64,000 nucleotides of DNA from Malaya genurostris (Eukaryota; Arthropoda; Insecta; Diptera; Culicidae). Location of the stretch: positions 11,636,131-11,700,130 of the forward strand of contig NC_080571.1 in NCBI RefSeq assembly GCF_030247185.1, given 5' to 3'. The position numbers and the translations under genes are program-made. The notes under the pieces were generated by a model. It was not told where the DNA came from and made no database searches. It saw only the letters and a list, made by a program, of their open reading frames with translations. This document shows, piece by piece, positions 55,741 to 64,000 of this stretch. The first letter of the stretch is position 1. Each line of letters opens with the position of its first letter.

Positions 55741-57490
55741 CAAGTGAAAAAAGGATTATTACTTGCTCCCAAGGATGGCTTTTATCGTATCAAAGAACGC
55801 TCACTAGCAACTCTTCACACGATTCAATCAGTGCCATCAAAGAGAAACGGATATCATCGATGCAACAAAAAACCGGCATGGTTCATTGAACATAGAATAG
55901 GCACCAGTGCGAGAGCGAATTTCTCTCGATGACCTGTCTGAGAATCAAAGGTTAGCTCGCTGCTGTGGGGATTCTCTATGAAGAAACAAACGGTCGCTTA
56001 TTCTCGTTTCGCCTTCCGATTCTGTATGGGTAGTGGATAATTGCGATAGAATCATTTTACTATTGCCGCTTATTCTAACTATGTGCATATAACCTTTGTA
56101 TAAGTTGTGTCTATGAAAATGTCTGTGAATGCTTCACACAAGGGTTTTGAATTATTGCAACCTAGTATGAGAATCATCAAGTTGAATCATCGACTCGATT
56201 TTCTGCGATAATTGTCAACTTGCGATTCTCTCTTGGTAAATTCCACACAGCACCAATCATTATCAGACTGTAATTTTTTTTAAGGGGCGTGAAATACTCA
56301 GAGTATGAAGTGGAGCGAAGAAATGTTGAAAATTCTCTCGCGGTTCATGCATTAAGAGACTCGAGTTTGAAAATATTGTATACAATATTGATAAATATCG
56401 AGCAGCTTCTGTCGAGCTTTCGGCAATCACCAACACTGCTTGCTCCTATCTTAAAAAAGCTCTTCGCGGAAAATCATTCAAATGCATAGACGAAATGTAA
56501 GTGCACCTAAATGAATATTTTGAATTCAAAAATCAGTAATGTTGTCTAATAATGAGACATGCTGAAATATGGAAGAAGGTTATAGAACAGAACAGAACAT
56601 AGTAAATTAACCCTAAACATCAAATATCGTCTACTCATTTTGCACCGGAAAAGCAAAAAGAGCTTATGGAACAATCTAATACAAGGAGAGATTCACGCGG
56701 GAACGCAGTCTTCAAATATCAAATGTCACGTTATATTCCTAACTAGCAACTAGCGGGCGAAATATGGGTCCATGATAGCAACCCTATTCCTACTGGACTA
56801 TTGTTCGAAATAGAATAGAACCGTTGAAATATATTACTTCCAGCTCAGCTCAGTCTCACGAAAATTTCAAAGCAAGATGAGTTCAAAACGCTTCTGAACC
56901 CGGTTAGAGTCAGTTGGAAATCTTTACCTGAACGACTCAATTTAACCGGCAATCCGTCCTAAATTAACCTTAAACCATTTCTGCGAAGCATCTCCGACAG
57001 CTATAAATAAGAGTCGACGAAAAATGAGAGGTTTCCGTTGCGATCCTATTGTTCAACGCCTTACCGAATATGTGCTTTTTGTTGTTACAATGTCATCAAT
57101 GCCACACAGTGAAAAGTTATTTCAGAATGTATAAAATCTTTCGTTATAGGGTGATGCATAACATTCAAGCAAATTAATAAAAAGATAAAAAAGTAAAACT
57201 ATAGTGGCGCGATAGACGATTATTCTATCTGAACAAATTTCGCTAGTAGATTATAAAAAATAGTAGGAAAATATGGTGTCGCAAATAAACCTATTCCAGA
57301 CAGGCGTCATTGCCGGTTAGCAGACAAAGACACCGGGTGCTCGTTGTAACCGATGCCGTAACGTGAAATGACGTGAGCAACGCCAGTCGGGAACGAGCGG
57401 TTCAAGCGCAGCATCATCTAACACGAACAGGTTAATATACGACTTGGCTCGATTTCACTTTCTTTCGTAGCGGCATTTGAACTCACATAT
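55741..57490. other. No recognisable gene
   Basis: Unassigned. GC rises from about 56680. CTATAAATAAGAGTCGACG near 57000 resembles a TATA box but nothing downstream supports a promoter. Confidence 0.35.
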
Positions 57491-57499
57491 CTAGGTATC

Positions 57500-57955
57500 T
57501 ATGAAAGAAGCTTATTTTGCAGCCCACCAAAACCATCACCACCTCCTCCACCACCACCACCACAGCGTCATCCGTTTAGCGGTCGTCGAAGGTGGGTTTG
57601 GTTCGGCTTTACCGGTGCGGCAACCGGTACCGAATGCCATGCTCCGCACCGGATATTCGATTATGCCGAGATGATGTGATGCGGCTTGGTTATGCTTTAA
57701 TGGGAAAGTGAAATTCTTTCTGAACTTTTCTCTTGCCACTTTGTTCGGTTCGGGATCATCGTACGCTAATCGACGACGAACGATGGAAGTTCGGTGCTTC
57801 ATCTTCGATTGTAAATGATAATGAGTTTCACGAACGAACGGTGGTTTGTTGATGGTCAACAAACAAACGTTTGTGCCCTCGATTAGAGCCGTTCGTAGTG
57901 AAGATGCGTTGGGAAAGGTAAAAATGCGAGTAAATTTAAAAGGCTTAGTCACATA
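57500..57955. other. GC-richer block, possible exon or conserved non-coding DNA
   Basis: Higher GC than the neighbours. An acceptor-like TTATTTTGCAG ends at 57520, followed by a CCA/CAC-rich run (poly-Pro or poly-His depending on frame). Several frames are open on both strands, including 138 codons on the minus strand, so no single frame can be preferred and I call no gene. Confidence 0.3.
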
Positions 57956-58329
57956 TGATGTTTTGAAACAAACTTAGACCTGCTCCACGCAATAAAAAAT
58001 CTTCCGCTAAAGACTAGAACTCCCGAGTTAGACGGAGTAAAATGTTGGAGACATAATGAAGATTAGCTCTCACAGGTTGGGAGAGTAGTGAACGTTTTCT
58101 TCACTGATTATTACAGGAGAAAGATTGCATTTCGATTCTCCCTAATTAAAACGCTTATACCGGGTGCTCTAGTGATCCAATATTTAATATGACCAAAATA
58201 ACCGGAACTTCATTGTTCTGGTGCATGAGCGGCACTTCACGGATGTTATCATTGTATGAGTGTTTAGTGGTTCGAGGATTCACTCTGTCTCTGATCACTA
58301 CTACTCTCCATTTATGTGCATTTTTGGAG

Positions 58330-58570
58330 ACGTAAATTTAACCGATTTTTTCGGTCGAATCTCGGGTGTTTGAACCTGAACTCGATAGGTTCGGATTCAG
58401 AGAAACTTTACCGGGCCAGCTCGAGCACGAGTAAAGATTGTTATTTTCAAACGAGTACAGGTCGAGCTCTGGTTTTCAATATCAGACCCGGAAACGAACC
58501 TAGCTAACTCGGGTTTGGCTCGGATTTTGAAAAAAATCGGGTCTGCTGCAAGTAAAGATTTTTAATCGTA
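58330..58570. repeat. CGGGTTCGGAT low-complexity tract
   Basis: Degenerate units such as CTCGGGTGTTTGAACC, TAGGTTCGGATTC and ACTCGGGTTTGGCTCGG; same character as the tracts at 21.7, 29.1 and 32.6 kb. Confidence 0.5.
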
Positions 58571-58664
58571 TACCGGTCAGATAAGTTTTTTAGAATTTTT
58601 ATACCAGACTATCTCTTACACTATTTCGTGACCACTGAGATTCGAGAAAAGTTTTCAATTGTAT

Positions 58665-59575
58665 TGAATGAAAGATCATTGCGAAAGTTGCGTGGTAAGT
58701 GAAAAAGCCGTGCGAAATGCAATCAGGAAGTTCGGTGAAGATAACACCTTTGAGGATAAACCGAAAATGGGTCGAAAAAAAGGTCCTGCTAACCCTCAGT
58801 TGGATAAACGTATACTGAAGGCGTTTGAGCAAAAGAAGGAGGTTTCAACTCGAGATGTAGCCAAACAAGTGGGCACTTCGAAGTCAAATGTTCTTCGTGC
58901 TAAAGAACGTTTGAATTTTTGAACCTATAAAAAGCAGAAACAACCAAAACGTAGTCCGAAACAAGAGGCATCGATCAGGCCGAGGGTTCGGAAGCTGTAC
59001 AATACGATTCTTGCTGGAAATTTGAACTGCATAATTATAGACGACGAAACCTACGTGAAACTCGATTACAAATCCTTGTCGGGATCACAATATTATACGG
59101 TGCGAAAAGAGCAAGTGTTAAACCAGTCCGAGACATCGATTGAAGTCGAAAAATTTGGTAAGAGAGCTATGGTCTGGCAAACAATTTGTAGCTGCGGTAA
59201 GATTTCGAAACCCTTCATCACCACTGCTTCAATGAACAGCGAAATATACATCAAGGAATGTTTACAAAAACGACTTCTACCCATGATTTGAAGCCGCAAG
59301 GATCATGTTGTCTTCTGGCCAGATCTTGCTTCTTGCCACTACTCGAAATCAACGGTAGAATGGTATACTACCAAAAATGTCACTTTCGTCCCAAAAGACA
59401 TGAATCCACCAAATTGCCCACAACTTCGACCAATTGAGGAATTTTGGGCATTAACGAAGGCACATCTTAGGAAACATGTCTCGGCAGCCGAAACCATTCA
59501 ACAGTTCGAAAAAGAGTGGAAAAAAGTGTCAAAACTTGTCGCCAAGAAGTCTGTACGGAATTTGATGAGGAACGT
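58665..59575 (+). pseudogene. DD37E transposase relic, copy 2 (both ends lost)
   Basis: Keeps the first HTH segment that copy 1 has lost (SEKAVRNAIRKFGEDNTF), then GRKKGPANPQLDKRILKAFE and GTSKSNVLRAKERLNF. An Arg codon has become TGA at 58921-58923. Then IIIDDETYVKLD (first Asp), a frameshift after RLLPMI, and WPDLASCHY ... PIEEFWAL with the DD37E spacing. It stops matching at 59575, where a SINE fragment begins. No inverted ends. Confidence 0.88.
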
Positions 59576-59607
59576 ATCGACTAACCTATCACGCTATACC
59601 CGTCCCC
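59576..59607 (-). mobile_element. 32-bp head of SINE family 1
   Basis: The minus strand reads GGGGACGGGTATAGCGTGAT then AGGTTAGTCGAT, matching the first 32 nt of the SINE at 899 with three changes. The rest of the SINE and the DD37E 3' end are missing, so a deletion probably followed insertion. Confidence 0.75.
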
Positions 59608-60130
59608 ATCTATTTTGTTGTAGATCGTGACTATTTCCAATGGAAATATATCTTTTAAATTGATTTTCCGATTGATTCTGTGTTTTTGGTATTTTTAGAT
59701 TCCGATAATTACCATGAGGAGAAAGTCCACAAACAAAATTTGTTTTGAATATAGTACTGAAGTACAGTTTTTTTACTGAGTTATTTAAGTCTTTAAATTA
59801 TATTCTATTCTATTTTTAAAAAATAAAACAAAAACAATTTACAAAATCACAAACATCTTTTTGGTAGAATTTAACTTCACTATTCGTTGTTTCTCCATTT
59901 TCAGCAACAGTGTGGAAAGTTTCATCAGTTGTCAGCTATAACCTATCAAAAAAATTTAAAAAAGTCAAGCAAACCGATACTACAAATTTTCTGTTTTGGC
60001 GACACAGAATTCTGAAGTTAAATTTAAATTAAAATAAACGCAAATTAAATAAACGCAAATTAAATTTAATAAACCTGTTTCAATCCACCAAACACTCATA
60101 TTGTCATAAACATGACTAAGGAATTTTATC
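59608..60130. other. AT-rich spacer, no gene
   Basis: Nothing recognised. Confidence 0.4.
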
Positions 60131-60332
60131 ACGTTTCGCCTTCGGCTAATCAGAACTCAAAGCAGTTCAAATTGAGCTGCCATTTTCGCCTAGCAGTATC
60201 CGGAAGGTGTCACAAAAAGTGTAAACTTTGCGTATTGGTTTTCAGGACCTTTAAATTTTCTTCTAAAAGTTATATTTTTTACGAAACTGGTACTGACACT
60301 TCGTGGATAAACTTGATTCGCTGAGCATACGT
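60131..60332 (-). ncRNA. Diverged hammerhead-like repeat
   Basis: On the minus strand it starts ACGTA (A at the cleavage position is allowed by the consensus), preceded by AAAGTAATAACTTT as in the other copies, and ends with CTGATTA, stem II GCC-GAA-GGC, GAAACGT. Stem II keeps pairing through a compensatory change (U-A to C-G), but G8 of the core is U, which should abolish cleavage. Stem I pairs only in part and its loop is longer. An older branch of the same family. Confidence 0.5.
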
Positions 60333-60594
60333 AAAGTTATTACTTTTTGCACAATACTTCGAGTCATTTATCGAAATTTCGTTTTTGTGCCCAAGCTCAA
60401 AATCAGATGCCCAATTATTATTCCATTCCACCTCTGCACAGCACTGCCTACGTTGGGCGTGTTGAAGTAATGCGTTCTTGATTGGGAAAAGTTCCGGATC
60501 CGTTTAGAGTACTAGAAAACATCTGGTAAATGTTTGAGGAAGCTTCTCAGAGCGAAGATTTGGTTGGTTGGATATTAATTTAAAAAACCCTTCG

Positions 60595-61683
60595 TAATCC
60601 ACCTAGTGGTGTGATAATGCCTTTCTCTTTCTTCAAAACAGTCTCATTCATTGTTCATTAATTTTCCGAAATCGAAAAAAAATTTCGATGCCAAAAGTTT
60701 TCGAATTGCATGAAACATCAAGATTTATATAAAATCGATTTTCTGGAACTTCAATCCCAGTCTCAGAAAGTCGATTCTTTCAAAAAAAATTGTTTTGATA
60801 TAACACTAAATCTCGACGTTTCATGCAATTTTAAGATTTTCGGCATCCAAAAAAAAATTTCTATTTCGGAAATTTCATTTCCTCCCTATGGTGCTTTTTT
60901 AAGATCGAAAATTTTCAAACTTTAACCGCTGGGCAGCACATCTTACCCATGTCCGACTCAACTCAAATTTTGCATAAGGACTTTTTTGATGTGCTTAAAC
61001 TTTTAAACATTAGCGCTTTACGAAATTAGAGGTGATTTCAAAATATTGGCACCCTTATATATAAGAGCTGTAACAATCAACGTGTTTTGTCGGTTAAGTC
61101 ACTTATACCATCATATCTCCGGAACTAGAAGTCGCAGACATTTGATATTCGAACTTGATCAATGGCCTAATAATAGCTTTCAAACGAGTCTAATCTTGTT
61201 AAAATCGGTTTAGCTCTCTCCGAGAAACTTGCGTGGTAAAAAAAAACAAAACGTTTTGTCGGTTATGTCATTTATACCATTATATCTCCGGAACCAGAAA
61301 TCACAGCCATTTGCTCTTCAAACTTGATCAATGGCCTAATAATAGCTTTCAAACGGGTCTAGACTTGTTCAAATCGGTTCATCCATCTCCGAGAAACTTG
61401 CGCGGTAAAAAAACGACACGTTTTGTCGGTTACGTCACATATACCATAATATCTCCGGAACCAGAAGTCACAGCCACGAGCCTAAGCTTGTTAAAATCGG
61501 TTCAGCCATCTCTGAGATAATTGAGCGGTGAAAATATCTTCGAAAAGTACACACCCACACACACAGACATTTTCCGATCTCGTCGAACAGAGTCGAATGG
61601 TATATAACACTATGGGTCTCCGAGGCTTCGTTCGAAAGTCGGGTTTTCCAGCAATTCTAATACCTTTCTATAGAGAAAGGCAA
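60595..61683 (-). mobile_element. CTTTCTC-ended element, family A, copy 2
   Basis: Inverted relative to 3393-4409: TAATCCACCTAGTGGTGTG at the left, CTTTCTATAGAGAAAGGCA at the right. The right half contains three tandem units of about 150 bp (ATATCTCCGGAACCAGAAGT, CTCCGAGAAACTTGCG, GACACGTTTTGTCGGTTA). Confidence 0.75.
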
Positions 61684-61879
61684 AATGAACGAAACCAAGT
61701 GATGCCGACCGGGGAAATGTTTAAAATTGTTATTAAAAATTGGGTTCCTCAAGAGGACAATGATTCGAAGCATCGAAGTCGCACATGTCGTATCTGTAAA
61801 GAAACGAATGACATCATCATGTTGATATTTTTGCAGTAGCTTTAGAGCGCAGCTTGGTGTGATATATGAAATAAATTCT

Positions 61880-62425
61880 GTGATTAGAAATAATATTAAT
61901 ATACTTCACAACGAATCTATGCTTCTTGTTTCGGACTGTGTTTTCGCTGACAATGCTACTTATAGGTTGGAAGATTCAAACTAGAGATGGGCCATTCGTT
62001 CGTGAACGTCTCAAAAGAACTACTTCTTGGGAAAGAATGAATGATCAATAGATTTTTTTTCGAGAACCGTGGTTCTTTAATAAGAAAGCTTCATCACGAA
62101 ACATCAGTTAAAATTCGTTCGACCTTTAGTGTTTTTTTGTCGTTTCACCTAACGAAACTAAGTTCTCGATTAGTCTTTTCACAATCATACCAACTATCAA
62201 AGAACGAACAAACGGCTCTGTAGATCTAGTTATTTCAATAGAACTCTGCGGTACTGAACGGTTTTTTTTTTAAATGAGCTGTTTCATCTTTAATTTAAAC
62301 GTTCTTTAGCACGAAGCATATTTGACATTGAATTGCCATTTTTTTAGAAACATCTCAAACTGAAACTTACTTCTTCTGCTAGAATGCTTTCAGTATACAT
62401 TTATCCAAACAAAGTCAATTAAAAA
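61880..62425 (-). pseudogene. DD37E transposase relic, copy 3, split by a hAT-like MITE
   Basis: 61907-61973 matches the KKQKQ/RTYKK region of copy 1, and 62293-62425 matches the DKRILKAFEQ-to-AKERLNL region, both on the minus strand with many substitutions and indels. The 319 bp between them are a MITE plus target duplication. The outer limits are uncertain. Confidence 0.7.
61982..62292. mobile_element. hAT-like MITE (311 bp), TAGAGATGGGC family
   Basis: Ends TAGAGATGGGC and CATCTTTA; 8-bp duplication ATTCAAAC (61974-61981) / ATTTAAAC (62293-62300), one mismatch. Same terminus as hAT-like element 2 at 14745. Inserted in the DD37E relic. Confidence 0.75.
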
Positions 62426-63305
62426 ACTAGCCGTGATAGATTTTTTGACATAATTTCGAAAGCTCAGTAATCGTTAGATGGATTTATATAATCTAACCAT
62501 CAATCGATTCGGAAACATTTAACTTAAACATATATTGAAACGTTGTTTTAGTATTTCAATAGTACACCATTGCAAAATCGGTTCGAATTGACTTATGTTT
62601 TCACGAGCCAATTAAAGCATGCCATAATGATGTCATCTTCTTGACTCGTGTAACACGGCCGACCGTTTTGGATCGTTGCTTTACACCTAGCATTACTTTC
62701 AGTAGCAGTTCTGGTTCGGTCGATGGGGGGAGTCTTCGAGTCAAGAATGAAAAAATACCCCACGATTCTGTACAGTATGAACATGCGCACAAAATAAAAC
62801 AATCTATAAAGCCTAGCTCTGCCACATTTTTTGCTCAGTCAACGCCTGCCTTCACGCAGAACGGATGGGTAAACAATTTGCTTTGTAATCCCTTCCATGA
62901 ACGGTCAACGGCTCGGATTATGGTGTTCAGTATCGAAACGACTTGTACTCGGTGCGACTCGATAATGCCCGTAGAGTAGGTTGTTTGTGCACATCAGAAA
63001 GGGGGGACATTCTACTGGTTTATTTAGTGTGCCGTTCGCCTCGCACGAACGGCATTGATTTTCAAATCAATCCCACAGAAGGACATTAAAATGTGCGATC
63101 TAACGTTGTGTTTCACAACTAGTGGCGTACGTGTGCAAGGATGATGATTGCGTGTTTATCTATCAAAATGCAACGAAAAACTTGTAAAAACTTATAAAAT
63201 CATTTATACATTATTTGCAACATCATTTGTTTATTTTATTGTCGTCGATTAGAGTAAAAATTATTCATACCTATCTAGAATTATAACATTATCATAAAAA
63301 AAATA
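62426..63305. other. No gene called; GC-richer 62640-63060
   Basis: A 112-codon plus-strand frame (62641-62979) is Ser/Thr-rich without recognisable domain; frames on the minus strand overlap it. A perfect 9-bp hairpin TGCCGTTCG-CCTCGCA-CGAACGGCA is near 63033-63057. Confidence 0.35.
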
Positions 63306-64000
63306 TTTTGAATTTTATTATGTCTTTGTTCAAAATAAAATCAAACAGATGATAATCTGTATTAAACTGATTGCAGCAAACATCCATTGGATTATTTTGT
63401 TCATACTGTGTGCGATGTGCTGATCTTCGTATTAAGTCCGATTATTAATATCTTTAAGGAACATTCATATGAATCCTTGTTAGAAGCATGAGGGAGTCGA
63501 TGTTATTGTTGAGCAAATCAAAAACGAAAAGTCGTTGATGAAATATCCGCCTGTTTTGCAGCGTGGGTAAGTTGATGAGAGCACAGCGATGTTCGTAGCG
63601 TGGTAGCTGAAGTCGATTTAGTCAAGGAAGTTTTCAAAGCGGACAAAACATTTCTGCACTAGTTCGATCCGATCGGTGTAAACGTTGAAGTATGAAGCCC
63701 AGATTACAACTCCGTATTCAAGAATGCTGCGCACAAGAGCAATGTAAAGAGCCTTAAGACGTCGTTGAAGTCTTTAGTGTTGCGTTTGATAAGCTCCAGG
63801 ACGACAAACTGTTCGGTGAAGCGTAACTTGCGGTCGAGAATTACGCATAAATCTTTCACAGATGAAAATCGTTTGAATGGATTCGCCATCATTGAGTATT
63901 CAATTAAAGTTGGAGACTGAGCTCGTGAAAATATTATGCTATTACATTTATTAACATTAGCACTCATGTTGTTTCTATCACACCAATATATGGCACATTC
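63306..64000 (-). mobile_element. Jockey-clade LINE, 3' part, running off the window
   Basis: Minus strand from the window edge: NVNKCNSIIFSR, VKDLCVILDRKLRF, then in shifted frames LVRSILEYGVVIW and downstream TLQNRR-like and L-L-x-x-IDSP-like C-terminal motifs typical of Jockey RTs. An A/T-rich tail lies near 63230-63310. Several frameshifts and stops; inactive as seen. Distinct from the LINE at 22 kb. Confidence 0.75.
63704..63967 (-). pseudogene. Jockey-type reverse transcriptase, palm-thumb fragment
   Basis: An 87-codon open piece: MSANVNKCNSIIFSRAQ, then MANPFKRFSSVKDLCVILD and RKLRFTEQF, the conserved block after the FADD motif (usual form SVKDLGVILD, here with Cys for Gly). The frame shifts before the LY-x-x-LVRSILEYG block at about 63690-63740. 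The catalytic motifs would lie beyond 64000. Confidence 0.75.

Noticed and set aside
57536..57952. 138-codon minus-strand frame ending in poly-Trp
   Set aside because: The Trp run is the complement of a CCA repeat; plus-strand frames are also open and no domain is recognised.
62641..62979. 112-codon plus-strand frame
   Set aside because: Ser/Thr-rich, no motif, overlapping frames on the other strand equally open.
63033..63057. 9-bp perfect hairpin as a terminator
   Set aside because: Intrinsic terminators of this kind are bacterial; nothing else here is bacterial.

Overview
The window reads as non-coding, repeat-saturated nuclear DNA from an insect, most likely a mosquito (Culicidae). Evidence: AT-rich DNA with at least nine Tc1/mariner (IS630-type) insertions, including DD37E and DD37D transposases of kinds described from mosquitoes; Jockey-clade LINE fragments; tRNA-derived SINEs; hAT-like elements with 8-bp target duplications; and many MITEs. 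There are no prokaryotic genes, rRNAs, CRISPR arrays or operons. The species call is inference. At most two or three stretches look like host exons, so this is probably a very large intron or an intergenic region.

Layout. 0-6 kb: a SINE, a decayed hammerhead-ribozyme repeat, a DD37E transposon, and two CTTTCTC-ended repeat elements. 8.0-9.45 kb: a 9-bp minisatellite of about 135 units whose plus strand is open as Lys-Glu-Ala and continues into a non-repetitive tail, stop codon and AATAAA. 10.3-12.6 kb: a fossil DD34D mariner split by a 1.9-kb hAT-like element that holds other repeats. 13-17 kb: direct repeats, a hAT-like element carrying a deleted mariner in its terminus, and a DD37D element with about 190-bp inverted arms. 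20-25 kb: degenerate repeats, a Jockey LINE relic, a Harbinger-like MITE. 30-32.3 kb: a second DD37D element with an open transposase frame, nested in a repeat element whose empty site is also in the window. 33-38 kb: TTTCGCCGAA palindromic arrays, a large inverted repeat, a SINE, a mariner relic. 40-44 kb: a MITE, a SINE and a 2.0-kb hAT-like element enclosing a tRNA-like sequence. 46-50 kb: two more mariners, one with about 215-bp inverted arms. 47.6, 50.8 and 55.5 kb: three hammerhead-ribozyme repeat elements. 50.25 kb: the best host-exon candidate. 58.6-62.5 kb: two more DD37E relics, one split by a hAT-like MITE. 63.3-64 kb: the 3' part of another Jockey LINE that runs off the window.

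Most interesting: a dispersed inverted-repeat family carrying complete type III hammerhead ribozymes. Two copies are identical over 91 nt although 7.8 kb apart. A third differs by paired compensatory changes in stem I. Two decayed relatives keep stem II pairing. Second: in both DD37D copies and one DD34D mariner, one end of the transposon has been duplicated in inverted orientation to give about 200-bp arms; the DD37D pair shows that the rearranged form itself moved. Third: the long Lys-Glu-Ala reading frame.
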